Part shown: positions 27,701-36,589 of the stretch, piece after piece
Position numbering within the stretch: position 1 is the stretch's first letter
How the letters are laid out: each line of letters opens with the position of its first letter
Assembly (NCBI GenBank): GCA_021738385.1
Contig: JAIPCF010000002.1
Coordinates: 21,360 to 85,359, forward strand
DNA from: Sulfuritalea sp.
GTDB lineage: Bacteria; Pseudomonadota; Gammaproteobacteria; Burkholderiales; Rhodocyclaceae
Length of the DNA: 64,000 nt
Reading direction: 5' to 3'
Notes under the pieces: generated by a model
Told to the model about the DNA's origin: nothing
What the model saw: only the letters and a program-made list of their open reading frames with translations
Database searches by the model: none
Program-made: the position numbers and the translations under genes

Positions 27701-29761
27701 GGGGACAACTTTGCCTACACCGCCAAGTACAAGACCCAGTCATGGACAGGCGACCTCGAAGCGAGGGAAATCGACCTCACCACCGGCGCAGTCAGCGGAA
27801 CCGTGATCTGGTCGGCCCAGGCCAAGCTGGATGCGATTACCAAGGCCGCCTGCGACAACCGGACCATCAAGCTGTTTCGCGCCGGCGCCACCAATAACCT
27901 GGTTGATTTCTCATGGAACAGCTCGGCCTGCGATGCCGGCGGTGCGCCGACCGGTGTCGCGGCTACCGGGCTGAACGCCACCGAGCAAGCCTATTTCGAC
28001 TCCACCAAAGTCGCCTTGCTCAGCCAGTATCCAAACCTTGGCGACGGTACCGGCGTCACGGTTGATCAGCGAACCGCAGCAGCTGGGGCCAATTTGGTGA
28101 ATTTCGTGCGCGGACAGCGTGGCAAGGAAGGCTTCGATTCCTCCGACTCGGATTCCCCTAAATACATCAACAAGCTTTACCGGACTCGCGAAAACGTGTT
28201 GGGGGACATCATCAACGCGCAACCGGTATTCGTAAAGTCGCCTTTCGCGGAATACGACGACACGGGCTACTCCGCTTACAAGTCCGCCAAGGCCAGCCGC
28301 GCACCCACGGTTTATTCGGCCGCCAATGACGGCATGCTGCATGCGATCAATGCCGGCACGTCCATTGTCGACACCGCTGGTGGCACGGAAGCCTGGGCGT
28401 TCATCCCGTCCATGGTGCTGCCCAACCTCTACAAGCTGGCCAGTGAGAACTATGCGACCGAACACACCTATTCGGTCGATGGCACGCCCACGGTGGGAGA
28501 TGTATACGACCCGCAAAATATCGACCCCGGCCCTCCCGCCGCGATCAGCCCGGCATGGAAGACCATTCTGGTCAGCGGGCTCAACAAGGGTGGGAAAGGC
28601 TATTACGCTCTGGATATTACCGACCCCTCGACGCCCAAGGCGCTCTGGGAATTCAAGCATGACGCAACCAATTGTGTCACTGTCGATGCGACCAGCAAGG
28701 CTCCGGCACTTTCATCGCATACCACCGACTGCCATCTCGGCTACAGCTTCAACAATCCGATCATCAGCAAGCTGCGTGACGGCCGCTGGGTGGTTTTCGT
28801 GACGTCGGGCTACAACAACGTCAATTCACCGACGGAAATCGGAGACGGAATCGGCTATCTCTATGTGCTGAATGCAATGACCGGCGAAATCATCTACAAG
28901 ATCGATACCGGCGTGGGTACGGCCGGCGATCCGAGTGGTTTGAACCATATCAATGCGTGGTCCGAAGATCCATTGCGCAACAACCAGACCGAACGCGTTT
29001 ATGGTGTCGATCTGAAGGGCAATGTCTGGCGCTTTGATGTCAACGACATTCTGAATACCTCCGGACGTGAAGCAACACTGATCGCAACCGCGGTGGATGG
29101 ATCGGGCGTCGGACAACCGATCACCACGCGCCCGGAAATAGCCGCGGTCAAAATATCCGGCGTGGAGCACCCCTTTGTCTATGTCGCCACCGGTCGTTAT
29201 CTTGGTACCACGGATTTGTCCGACACGCAGACACAATCGGTCTGGGCAATCCGCGATGCGCTGACCTCAACCACCCTGACCAGTCTGCGTACCACCCTGC
29301 GCAAAATGGTGATCACCAACCAGGGTTCGGGAACCAGCGCCTATCGCACGATTGGCTGCACCGCCCAATGCGGCTCGACGGATGGGTGGTTTACCGATTT
29401 GCCAGACACGGGTGAGCGGGTAAATATCGACATGAAACTGCAATTGGGCACTCTGGTGGTCGCCAGCAACGTGCCGGAGACCAACGCCTGCAACATCGGG
29501 GGTTACGCCTGGCTGAATTATTTCACTAACACACTCGGTGAAGCCGTTGAAAACAGTGCGGACAACGCTGTCGGGCGACGCCTGGTGGGTGCCGGTGGGC
29601 AGGAGTCACTGGCGGTCGGCCTTAATATCGTGCGCTTGCCGAGCGGAAAAACCGTGGTTATTGCAACGACTTCCGCAGCCCAGCAACTGACAGTGGAAGC
29701 TCCGTTCGACGTACCATCCCCGACCGGCAAGCGCGTCAGCTGGCGGGAAATTCTGCAATAG
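24779..29761 (+). CDS. pilY1: PilY1 pilus tip adhesin/assembly protein with internal insertions
   Basis: The 1660-residue protein starts at ATG 24779 with AAGGAG seven bases upstream and a signal peptide ending PSPGFAG near residue 27. A von Willebrand A-like domain follows, with the metal site DDSGSMG near residue 54 and a dockerin-like loop DINGDGSTNASDQDE near 214. Then comes a Ser/Thr/Cys-rich insert (about 413-637), two copies of a beta module (about 680 and 834), and the C-terminal PilC/PilY1 beta-propeller (from about 1130) with NDGMLHAINAG and GKGYYALDITDPSTP motifs. The canonical D-x-N-x-D-G calcium loop of the propeller is replaced by a sequence around EDPLRNNQTERVYG (about residue 1397). 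PilY1 promotes pilus extension, adhesion and surface sensing. Confidence 0.92.
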   Translation: MFQSTVTRPRLIALLATALLLPSPGFAGLADLSDNPLSSATTSQVKPNILFVLDDSGSMGWDFMPDNMSSSTIGRRNHQCNLVYYNPGVVYVVPKTSTGDAVNSGTPSSFSAAYNAGFHSYSSESSSTSNLITSFRAHSGDTSQPAYYWKYLGSTTLVPNAGDCNKSLSSSSDSTTNEYCTDGTRTTTTCAAAGKTALWRKIIVSSTSGPATADINGDGSTNASDQDEQLNFANWYSYYSDRLKMMKSATGRAFVGMSDSKRIGFITINPNSPVSSSKYLAIADFDTTQKANWFDKLYSQGTNGSTPLRQALSRAGRHFAAKTNGINSGMSGDPVQYSCQQNFAILTTDGYWNGAGGEQLDGTTDIVNHDGNISELDIYRPSGSKFVMAPRPIYDGGSTLYTYNTAANTYQTATCTYSTQAQQRTRQYQTCSSTSSGLQARTSTNSGGSWTGWSDYPSTTCEDDAEGSSQRECRYGTVTHRRKSSSGGSWYSTSSCSFDNSGGSRYECRRVSSNLNCVGTWSDSQCTNTDPSTEPLCRSSAGAWSNVASCTAAAQNASGVATECQTVTTPGFKLQVGEKVTSRDYTGPGGTGTALGSASSSTSNWTDKTPVTCYATAPSLPADVAITGGGPPTPPANCASGSQVWPCDIYSSGSGVNASVSGAVWTAPGADPTVDPATATYTTSAAHSFLAGHTVTITSVSPSGYRGTFEIVDVPDSTHFKVNLPSDPGAYSSSGTATLYGGSTNSLSDVAQYYYKTDLRNSGLSNCTGALGIDVCSDNVPATGDGAEDDRASWQHMTTFTMGLGLTGTVVYSKNYKTDECQAVAIASGSWSSNVVTMTTSAAHGFYVNESITIAGGNFAGYRGQFRIASVPSTTSFTYSLSSNPGGVFGTGTVTACPDFARIRSGNLNWPVPYADSATALDDLWHAAVDGRGQYFSAGDPETVVTSLTNALAGINARVAAAAAAATSNLEPVAGDNFAYTAKYKTQSWTGDLEAREIDLTTGAVSGTVIWSAQAKLDAITKAACDNRTIKLFRAGATNNLVDFSWNSSACDAGGAPTGVAATGLNATEQAYFDSTKVALLSQYPNLGDGTGVTVDQRTAAAGANLVNFVRGQRGKEGFDSSDSDSPKYINKLYRTRENVLGDIINAQPVFVKSPFAEYDDTGYSAYKSAKASRAPTVYSAANDGMLHAINAGTSIVDTAGGTEAWAFIPSMVLPNLYKLASENYATEHTYSVDGTPTVGDVYDPQNIDPGPPAAISPAWKTILVSGLNKGGKGYYALDITDPSTPKALWEFKHDATNCVTVDATSKAPALSSHTTDCHLGYSFNNPIISKLRDGRWVVFVTSGYNNVNSPTEIGDGIGYLYVLNAMTGEIIYKIDTGVGTAGDPSGLNHINAWSEDPLRNNQTERVYGVDLKGNVWRFDVNDILNTSGREATLIATAVDGSGVGQPITTRPEIAAVKISGVEHPFVYVATGRYLGTTDLSDTQTQSVWAIRDALTSTTLTSLRTTLRKMVITNQGSGTSAYRTIGCTAQCGSTDGWFTDLPDTGERVNIDMKLQLGTLVVASNVPETNACNIGGYAWLNYFTNTLGEAVENSADNAVGRRLVGAGGQESLAVGLNIVRLPSGKTVVIATTSAAQQLTVEAPFDVPSPTGKRVSWREILQ

Positions 29762-29789
29762 GTAGCGCAAACTGGCAAACCGGCTTGTC

Positions 29790-30491
29790 ATGCCCGAAGG
29801 CCGATTGCCGAGCAACTCATGGCCAAGACTGGGAATCAGTCTTGGCCTGTCCTTGCTCCTGCATGGAGTAGTTCTGAAATCATTTGGACCTCCGGGATTC
29901 TTCGTCCCTGAGCGTGCCGAGAGCCCCATGTGGCTGGGCCTCAGCGTCAAGCTGGCCCTGCGCGAACAATCGAAGCCAGTGCTTGAAATTCCCCCCGTCG
30001 CCGCCCTCAGTGAAGCCAGCAAGGCGCTTCCTTCATCGAGCCGTGGAAAAGCCGAAATTCCCGGTATCCGCTCGACCGCGCCGGCACCCCATGGCCCTCA
30101 GGGCGACAGTACTTCGAGCACCCAGCGCTCAAGCGCCGGCCCGTCCGGAATCGTGTCCGGCCCCTGGTATTACCCTGCCAGCTACTTGCATCGCAAGCCG
30201 ACACCGCTTCGGCCAATACTGCCGAGCTATCCCCGCTTTGTCAGCGAAATCGCCGGGCGCGTCGTCATTCTGCTGCTGATCAATCCGCAAGGCTCCGTCG
30301 ACACATTCAAACTCATGGAAGCGAAACCCGCCGGGGTTTTTGACCAGGCGGTGATCTCGGCCTTTGTCAACGAACGCTTCGCGCCCGGACTGATACTGCG
30401 TCATCCCGTCAGAAGTCAGTTGCTGATCGAAGTGATTTTTGAGCCCGGGTCCCGTCCGCAGACGAGCGTGTTGAGCGATTCGCCTCGATAG
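29790..30491 (+). CDS. TonB-like energy transducer protein
   Basis: The 233-residue protein has one N-terminal membrane segment (LGISLGLSLLLHGVVLKSF), a Ser/Pro-rich periplasmic linker (about residues 60-130) and a C-terminal TonB-type domain: LPSYPRFVSEIAGRVVILLL followed by NPQGSVDTFKLMEAKPAGVFD. This layout fits periplasm-spanning TonB proteins, though no ExbB/ExbD genes are nearby. The start lacks a clear ribosome site. It follows pilY1 by 28 bases and may be its last operon member; in Pseudomonas this place, before ispH, holds pilE. Whether it drives an outer-membrane receptor or serves the pilus is unknown. Confidence 0.75.
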   Translation: MPEGRLPSNSWPRLGISLGLSLLLHGVVLKSFGPPGFFVPERAESPMWLGLSVKLALREQSKPVLEIPPVAALSEASKALPSSSRGKAEIPGIRSTAPAPHGPQGDSTSSTQRSSAGPSGIVSGPWYYPASYLHRKPTPLRPILPSYPRFVSEIAGRVVILLLINPQGSVDTFKLMEAKPAGVFDQAVISAFVNERFAPGLILRHPVRSQLLIEVIFEPGSRPQTSVLSDSPR

Positions 30492-30609
30492 CTGTCCCTG
30501 AATGCCATCGTGACTTTAAACGACTCGAAATCAGGTAGCGGTTTCCGGGGACTGTCGGTGGATGACTAAAGCAAGGCCGCAAAACATCCGTATGGCGACC
30601 ACCAAGCGC

Positions 30610-31602
30610 TTAATCGCCCAATAGTTCCTTCGGCAATGGAAAGTTGACGTGCTCTTCCACTCCATCCAGGGTTTCAATACTTCTAGCGCCTAGCGCTTCA
30701 AGACGTTGCACGACCCCGTTGACCAGCACCTCCGGTGCCGAAGCGCCTGCCGTTACACCGATGCGAGCGTTGCCTTCCAGCCACTTCGCGTCTATCTGGT
30801 TGGCGCCATCGACCAGATAGGCAGGAATGCCGCCGATGGCCGCGACTTCGCGCAGGCGGTTGGAGTTTGAGCTGTTTTTGGAACCGACCACGATCACTAC
30901 ATCGACTTTCCCGGCCATTGCCTTGACCGCGTCCTGGCGGTTTTGCGTGGCGTAGCAAATGTCGTCCTTGCGCGGTCCGATGATATTGGGAAACCGTGCG
31001 CACAAGGCGTGCACGATGACGCGGGCGTCGTCCACCGATAGTGTGGTCTGCGTCACGTAGGCCAGCTGCGGCACCGTTACCTGCCCGCGAAGCGGAATCC
31101 CGGGTACGCAAAGCTCGCCATCGCCAGCGCTGTGCGTCCCGTCGGGAACTTTTAGTTGCGTCACGTCATCGACGTTCTCGACCAGATACATGCGCCCCGT
31201 CGCCTGCCCCATGGTGCCTTCGACTTCGGGGTGACCCTTGTGCCCGATCATGATGATCTCGTAGCCCTGCTTGTGCAGACGTGCGACTTCAAGATGTACC
31301 TTGGTCACCAGCGGACAGGTCGCATCGAATACCTTCAGACCGCGCTGTGCCGCCTCGGCGCGCACCGCCTGCGGCACGCCGTGAGCGCTGAATATCACCG
31401 TGGCGCCGTCCGGCACTTCGTCCAGCTCTTCGACAAATATAGCGCCTTTAGCCTTGAGGCCATCGACCACGTAGCGGTTGTGCACCACTTCATGACGAAC
31501 ATAAATCGGTGCGCCGTACTTTTCCAGCGCGCGCTCGACTATCGCGATTGCGCGCTCGACGCCTGCGCAAAAACCTCTTGGATTGGCAAGAATGATGTTC
31601 AT
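30610..31602 (-). CDS. ispH: 4-hydroxy-3-methylbut-2-enyl diphosphate reductase, with insertion
   Basis: IspH makes IPP and DMAPP in the last step of the MEP pathway, using a [4Fe-4S] cluster. The 330-residue protein has the three cluster cysteines in [20 protein letters not shown] and RKDDICYAT, plus [12 protein letters not shown] and [13 protein letters not shown] 31602 overlaps the fkpB stop (TGATG). Between DVTQLKV and LAYVTQTT there are about 22 extra residues (beginning [13 protein letters not shown]) compared with E. coli IspH. The DNA encoding part of them (31122-31154) recurs downstream of the pmm gene, so a repeat appears to have inserted in frame. The enzyme core is otherwise intact. 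Confidence 0.95.
   Translation of the reverse strand: MNIILANPRGFCAGVERAIAIVERALEKYGAPIYVRHEVVHNRYVVDGLKAKGAIFVEELDEVPDGATVIFSAHGVPQAVRAEAAQRGLKVFDATCPLVTKVHLEVARLHKQGYEIIMIGHKGHPEVEGTMGQATGRMYLVENVDDVTQLKVPDGTHSAGDGELCVPGIPLRGQVTVPQLAYVTQTTLSVDDARVIVHALCARFPNIIGPRKDDICYATQNRQDAVKAMAGKVDVVIVVGSKNSSNSNRLREVAAIGGIPAYLVDGANQIDAKWLEGNARIGVTAGASAPEVLVNGVVQRLEALGARSIETLDGVEEHVNFPLPKELLGD
31122..31154. repeat. 33-base dispersed repeat, copy inside ispH
   Basis: This segment matches 48088-48120 at 30 of 33 bases in the same plus-strand orientation, without gaps. It encodes part of the extra loop in IspH; the second copy is intergenic. Confidence 0.75.
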
Positions 31603-32033
31603 CACAGAATCCCGATAATTTCCACTTCAAAGCGAACCGACTTGCCCGCCAGTGGATGGTTGAAATCAACCAGTACTGCTTCGTCATCCAGTTCGCGCAC
31701 GATACCCGTAAACTTTTCACCTCCGGGCGCAACGAATTCAATCAGTCCATGCAGCTCCGGCTTGGTATCGGGTGGCAGCGCGCTGCGTGCCATGCGCTGA
31801 GTCAGTTGCGGATTGTGATTACCAAAAGCCTGCTCGGCTTCGAGCAAAAAGACGTGGCGCTCTCCGACAGTAATGCCTATCAGGCAGTGCTCCAGCGGCG
31901 GCGCCAGTTCTCCGCTGCCCAGTTGCAGGGTTGCCGGACTCGATTCAAAGGTGCTGATCAGTTCGGTGTCGTCACCGGTCGCGACGCGATAGTGAAGCGT
32001 GATCAGGTTACCGGCACTTACTGTTTCACTCAT
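31602..32033 (-). CDS. fkpB: FKBP-type peptidyl-prolyl isomerase, SlpA/FkpB-like
   Basis: This 143-residue isomerase has the FkpB/SlpA layout: a split FKBP fold with an insert-in-flap segment (residues about 70-120). Typical motifs are [39 protein letters not shown] and [18 protein letters not shown]. The start at 32033 overlaps the lspA stop by four bases (ATGA). The order lspA-fkpB-ispH is conserved widely in Proteobacteria. It is probably a cytoplasmic chaperone and proline isomerase. Confidence 0.93.
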   Translation of the reverse strand: MSETVSAGNLITLHYRVATGDDTELISTFESSPATLQLGSGELAPPLEHCLIGITVGERHVFLLEAEQAFGNHNPQLTQRMARSALPPDTKPELHGLIEFVAPGGEKFTGIVRELDDEAVLVDFNHPLAGKSVRFEVEIIGIL

Positions 32034-32521
32034 GAAGACTCCTTGCCGAAGCGAAATTGGTGCCACAGCATCAGCACGACGCCCACGGTTATGGCCGAAT
32101 CGGCCACGTTGAAAGCCGGCCAATGATAGCCCGCGATATGAAAATCGAGAAAATCGACCACCGCGTCAAAGCGCAGCCTGTCGACGACATTGCCGATGGC
32201 ACCGCCCAGAATCATTGACAGGGCTGTCGGCAGCAATCGCTCCCGCGCATGCTCGCGCAAAAGCTTGAGCAACCAAACCGAAATACCAAGAGCCAGCGCA
32301 ACGAAAAACCACTTTTGCCAGCCCCCGGCATCGGCCAGGAAGCTGAATGATGCCCCCGGATTGAAAACCAGAACAATATTGAAAAACGGAGTCATGATCT
32401 GGCGCTCCATGTAACCGACATTGGCAAGTATCCAGGCCTTGCTGACCTGATCGGCCACCAGAACCAAGAGCGCCAAACCCAGCCAGCGCGGGAAGCCCGC
32501 CAGGGCATTAACGTTAAACAT
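32030..32521 (-). CDS. lspA: Lipoprotein signal peptidase
   Basis: LspA cleaves signal peptides of prolipoproteins in the inner membrane. The 163-residue product has four membrane helices and both catalytic aspartates, in GNVVDRLRFDAVVDFLDFH and FNVADS. The first codons (MFNVNA) fall inside a dispersed repeat (32508-32661) that also occupies the gap to ileS, so the repeat supplies the start codon and first residues; a second in-frame start downstream is absent before the first helix. It overlaps fkpB by four bases. Confidence 0.95.
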   Translation of the reverse strand: MFNVNALAGFPRWLGLALLVLVADQVSKAWILANVGYMERQIMTPFFNIVLVFNPGASFSFLADAGGWQKWFFVALALGISVWLLKLLREHARERLLPTALSMILGGAIGNVVDRLRFDAVVDFLDFHIAGYHWPAFNVADSAITVGVVLMLWHQFRFGKESS

Positions 32522-32661
32522 TTCGTTCGGAGCGACGGGTGATCGTCGAGCGAAGCGAGCTTATCCATAGCCTTGCCCTGGGGCGGGGATGGGGGTGGGG
32601 GGGGGTTAATTCGCCCTTCGCGTGTTTCATCATCAGCGGGTGGCGCTCGGTGCCATGAGCG
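32508..32661. repeat. Dispersed G-rich element, copy A
   Basis: The element fills the ileS-lspA gap and enters the lspA start. It shares a 29-base left block, GATCGTCGAGCGAAGCGAG, a G-tract core and a right block (CGTGTTTCATCATC to CATGAGCGT) with copy B at 39458-39675. The core 32580-32605 holds four G-runs of 4, 4, 5 and 9 separated by one or two bases, a strong G-quadruplex motif on the plus strand. Confidence 0.8.
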
Positions 32662-35457
32662 TCAGGCAACCTCGCGCGCCTCGCCACTACCGAACAGATT
32701 GGAGGTGCAGCGTCCGCATAGCTCGGGGTGCTGGGCATCCTGGCCGACATCCTCGCGCCAATGCCAGCAGCGGACGCATTTGACATGGGTCGTCGGCGCA
32801 ACAATGACGGCCTCGGCTCCCGCGTCGCTGGCTTTTACCAGAACGGTTTTCGAACACACCAGAACAAAGCGCAAGTCATCTTCCAGGCTGGCGAGCACAT
32901 CGTAGCGAGCGCCGCTGGCTCGAATTTCGACTTCCGCCTGCAGCGAGGATCCAATCTTGCCGGCCATGCGCTGTTCCTCCATTGCCCTGGACGCCTCGGC
33001 CTTGACTTCGCGCAGTTGCGCCCAGCGGTGAAGCAGATCGGACTCGCCTTCTGCCTCCGGCAGTTGATGCCACGTCGACAACATCACGCTGTCGCTGTCG
33101 CCAGCCAGTTGCCAGATTTCTTCTGCGGTGAAGGACAGGATAGGCGCCATCAGCCGGGTGACCGTTTGCAGAATGTGCCACAGCGCACTTTGCGCTGCGC
33201 GGCGCGGACGCGAATCGGCTGCGGTGGTATAGAGACGATCCTTAAGGATGTCGAGATAGAAAGCGCCCATATCCTCGGCGCAGAAGTTCTGCAGGGCCTG
33301 CACGATCTTGTGAAATTCGAAGCGCTCGTAGTCCTCTGCGCATTGCTCGTGCAACTGCCTGGTCAAGGCCAGTGCGTAACGATCCACCTCCAGCCATTCT
33401 GCCGGCGGTAACAGTTGCTTTGAGGCATCGAAATCGGCGGTATTGGCGAGTAGAAAACGCAAGGTATTGCGCAAACGCCGATAGACCTCGACCACACGAT
33501 CAAGAATTTCCTTGGAGATCGAAAGCTCGCCCGAATAATCGGTGGCAGCCAGCCATAAACGCAGAATTTCGACGCCGAGGCGATTGCCGACTTCCTGCGG
33601 CTCGATTCCATTACCCAGCGACTTGCTCATCTTGCGGCCCTGCGCGTCCACCGTGAAACCGTGCGTCAGCAACGCCTGATAAGGTGGCTTCCCATCGATC
33701 GCGCAGCCGGTCAGTAGCGAAGAGTGAAACCAGCCACGATGCTGGTCCGAGCCTTCCAGGTACAGATCGGCATGCCGTCCGGAATCGGCATAGGTCTCCG
33801 GATGCGAGCCGCGCAGCACATGCCAATGTGTGGTGCCGGAATCAAACCAGACATCCAGCGTGTCGTTGATCTTGATGTACTGATCGGCATCGGCGCCCAG
33901 CAATTCGGCGGCGTCGAGCTTGAACCATGCCTCGATGCCTTCCTGCTCGACACGCTGCGCCACTTTCTCCATCAGTGCCGCGGTGTCCGGATGCAATTCA
34001 CCCGTGGCCTTGTGCAGGAAGAAGGGAATCGGCACACCCCAGTTGCGCTGGCGCGAAATGCACCAGTCGGGCCGATTGGCGATCATCGAATGCAGCCGCG
34101 CCTGACCCCATCCGGGATAGAAGGCCGTTTTGGCGATGCCATCAAGTGCGAGCTCGCGCAGGCTGGGACCATTGTCGGGTTTCAGATCCATGCCGACAAA
34201 CCACTGTGCCGTGGCCCGGTAGATCACCGGCGTTTGATGGCGCCAGCAATGCATGTAGCTGTGGTTTATCTTTTCATGCGAGAACAATGCGCCGACCTCG
34301 GCGAGCTTCTCGACAATGACCGGATTTGCCTTCCAGATGTGCTGGCCACTAAAGAAGGGCAGCGAATCGACATAAACACCGTTGGCTTGCACCGGGTTAA
34401 GGATGTCATCAAAACTGAAACCGTTTTTGGTGCAGGAAACAAAGTCCTCCACACCATAAGCCGGCGCCGAGTGCACGATGCCGGTGCCGGCGTCAAGCGC
34501 TACGTAGTCGGCGACAAACACCGGCGAACGACGCTCGTAGAACGGATGATGAAACTCGATGCGCTCCAGTGACTCTCCCTTGGCGGTGGCTTTTACCGAC
34601 CCCTCAAGACCAAAACGCTGCAAGCTGGATTCGACCAGATCGCTGGCAAGAATCACCAGCCCGCGCGAGGTTTCAACCAGGGCGTACTCAGCCTCGGGAT
34701 GCACGTTCAGCGCCTGGTTCGCAGGAATGGTCCACGGCGTGGTGGTCCAGATCACTGCATAAGCCGGCGCCGACAGCGCGCTCAGACCAAAAGCAGCGGC
34801 GAGCTTTTCCGGCTCGGCACAAACCAGTCCGACATCGATCGCCGGACTTTGCTTGTCGGCGTACTCGACTTCCGCTTCAGCCAATGCCGAGCCGCAATCG
34901 AAACACCAATTCACCGGCTTCAAACCCTTGAACACCCAACCACGTTTGACCATCTCTGCCAACGCCCGAATTTCTCCGGCTTCATTGGCAAAGGCCATGG
35001 TCAGATAGGGATTGTCCCAGTCGCCGAGAACACCGAGACGGATGAAGCCCTTCTTCTGGATTTCAACCTGCGCTGCGGCAAACTCACGGCTCAGCTGGCG
35101 AACCTTGTCGGCTGGCAGTTTCTTGCCGTGTTGCACTTCGATCTTGTGTTCGATAGGCAGGCCGTGACAATCCCAGCCCGGCACATAGGGTGCATCGAAA
35201 CCCGCCAGCGTCTTGGAACGAACAATAATGTCCTTGAGGATTTTGTTCACCGCGTGTCCGAGGTGAATATCGCCGTTGGCATAGGGCGGGCCGTCGTGCA
35301 GCACGAAGCGCGGGCGACCCTTGGCGGCCTCCCGGATTTTCCAGTAAAGCTTCTTTTCTTGCCACGCGGCAACCCAGCCCGGTTCACGCTTGGCAAGATC
35401 GCCGCGCATCGGAAAGGGTGTGTCCGGCATATTGAGGGTTTTACGATAGTCAGCCAT
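32662..35457 (-). CDS. ileS: Isoleucyl-tRNA synthetase
   Basis: The 931-residue class I synthetase has the HIGH variant HLGH in [11 protein letters not shown] (about residue 60), the KMSKS motif in [11 protein letters not shown] (about 600), the editing domain with [13 protein letters not shown], and a C-terminal zinc site with [12 protein letters not shown] and [11 protein letters not shown] start at 35457 ([20 protein letters not shown]), the family N-terminus; the upstream ATG adds four residues. The start overlaps the ribF end by eight bases. The stop codon lies at the edge of the G-rich repeat. Confidence 0.97.
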   Translation of the reverse strand: MADYRKTLNMPDTPFPMRGDLAKREPGWVAAWQEKKLYWKIREAAKGRPRFVLHDGPPYANGDIHLGHAVNKILKDIIVRSKTLAGFDAPYVPGWDCHGLPIEHKIEVQHGKKLPADKVRQLSREFAAAQVEIQKKGFIRLGVLGDWDNPYLTMAFANEAGEIRALAEMVKRGWVFKGLKPVNWCFDCGSALAEAEVEYADKQSPAIDVGLVCAEPEKLAAAFGLSALSAPAYAVIWTTTPWTIPANQALNVHPEAEYALVETSRGLVILASDLVESSLQRFGLEGSVKATAKGESLERIEFHHPFYERRSPVFVADYVALDAGTGIVHSAPAYGVEDFVSCTKNGFSFDDILNPVQANGVYVDSLPFFSGQHIWKANPVIVEKLAEVGALFSHEKINHSYMHCWRHQTPVIYRATAQWFVGMDLKPDNGPSLRELALDGIAKTAFYPGWGQARLHSMIANRPDWCISRQRNWGVPIPFFLHKATGELHPDTAALMEKVAQRVEQEGIEAWFKLDAAELLGADADQYIKINDTLDVWFDSGTTHWHVLRGSHPETYADSGRHADLYLEGSDQHRGWFHSSLLTGCAIDGKPPYQALLTHGFTVDAQGRKMSKSLGNGIEPQEVGNRLGVEILRLWLAATDYSGELSISKEILDRVVEVYRRLRNTLRFLLANTADFDASKQLLPPAEWLEVDRYALALTRQLHEQCAEDYERFEFHKIVQALQNFCAEDMGAFYLDILKDRLYTTAADSRPRRAAQSALWHILQTVTRLMAPILSFTAEEIWQLAGDSDSVMLSTWHQLPEAEGESDLLHRWAQLREVKAEASRAMEEQRMAGKIGSSLQAEVEIRASGARYDVLASLEDDLRFVLVCSKTVLVKASDAGAEAVIVAPTTHVKCVRCWHWREDVGQDAQHPELCGRCTSNLFGSGEAREVA

Positions 35458-36400
35458 GAGTCGTGCCATTTAAAGAACGAGTATTGAAATAAGTCCTCAC
35501 GTCCGCAACATCACTGGCGATCTGGGCCTTGAGCGCGTCGAGCGATTCGAACTTGGCTTCATCGCGCAGTTTGTGCAGGAAATTCACATCAACGTGCCTG
35601 CCGTAGATATCACGGTCGAAATCCAGCAGGTGGACTTCAAGCACGGGCTTGAGTCCCTCCTCCAGCGTGGGTCGCACACCGATGTTCGCCGCCCCGGGCA
35701 AAGGCGCCTTGTCGATGCCTGAAACCGTGACCGCAAACACGCCGGCCAGCGGCAGACGCTTGCGTCGAACCTGGATATTGGCTGTCGGAAAACCGATGGT
35801 ACGGCCGACCTTCATGCCGTCCATCACGCGCCCCGCAATGACATAAGCACGCCCCAGGAGTTGTTCTGCATGATCGAGCCTGCCACTGGCCAACGCTTCG
35901 CGCACGGCGGAACTGGAAACACGGACACCACCTATATCAACCGTAGACATCGCCTCAACAGCAAACTGATGCACCTGCCCCGCGTGTTGCAACATGGCAA
36001 AGTCTCCACCTCGCGCACGGCCGAAACGGAAGTCGTCACCGATGATCAGATGTTTGACCGACAGACCTTGTAGCAATATTCGATCGATGAACTGCTCGGC
36101 CGTAAGTGCTGCGAGTTGGCGATTGAAGCGGCAGACATGCACACGATCGACCCCGCAATCCGCCAACAATTCCAGCTTGTCACGCAGGCTGGCCAAGCGC
36201 GCCGGTGCCTGCTCGGGTGCAAACAGTTCGCGTGGATGCGGCTCAAAGGTGAGCACCGTGGCCGGTAGCGCCAATTCAAGTGCCTTGACTTTCAACTCCG
36301 CAAGCAGGCTGCGATGACCACGATGTACGCCATCGAAATTACCGATAGTCAGTACCGTGGACGTCGTTGCACACTCGGGAACACCGCGAAAAACCAGCAT
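35450..36400 (-). CDS. ribF: Bifunctional riboflavin kinase/FAD synthetase
   Basis: RibF phosphorylates riboflavin to FMN and adenylates FMN to FAD. The 316-residue protein has the nucleotidyltransferase motif [12 protein letters not shown] near residue 20, [12 protein letters not shown] near 125, and the kinase segment [12 protein letters not shown] near 200. Length fits the family. Its 3' end overlaps ileS by eight bases, the usual ribF-ileS-lspA order. It is preceded by a 190-base gap with an inverted repeat. Confidence 0.96.
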   Translation of the reverse strand: MLVFRGVPECATTSTVLTIGNFDGVHRGHRSLLAELKVKALELALPATVLTFEPHPRELFAPEQAPARLASLRDKLELLADCGVDRVHVCRFNRQLAALTAEQFIDRILLQGLSVKHLIIGDDFRFGRARGGDFAMLQHAGQVHQFAVEAMSTVDIGGVRVSSSAVREALASGRLDHAEQLLGRAYVIAGRVMDGMKVGRTIGFPTANIQVRRKRLPLAGVFAVTVSGIDKAPLPGAANIGVRPTLEEGLKPVLEVHLLDFDRDIYGRHVDVNFLHKLRDEAKFESLDALKAQIASDVADVRTYFNTRSLNGTTHG

Positions 36401-36474
36401 GGGATTGATGCAGCAGGGAAAGCGAGCGATTATATCAAGCTAAGTAGCTGCGGCCCGCTTCGGCAAAGGCTTCA

Positions 36475-36573
36475 CCACAGAGACACAGAGGCACAGAGAG
36501 AGACAAAAAACAAATCTCCGACGGGTTGTTTAACGCCTTGCTTTTCCTCTGTGTTCTCTGTGTCTCTGTGGTT
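36475..36573. repeat. Inverted repeat of CACAGAGACACAGAG type
   Basis: Left arm ACCACAGAGACACAGAGGCA (36475-36494) is mirrored by a right arm ending CTCTGTGTCTCTGTGGT (to 36573), around a loop of about 45 bases. Similar sequence is scattered in many bacterial genomes. It lies between amiC and ribF, close to the amiC stop. Confidence 0.8.
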
Positions 36574-36589
36574 CAGCCGGGTTTCAGGT

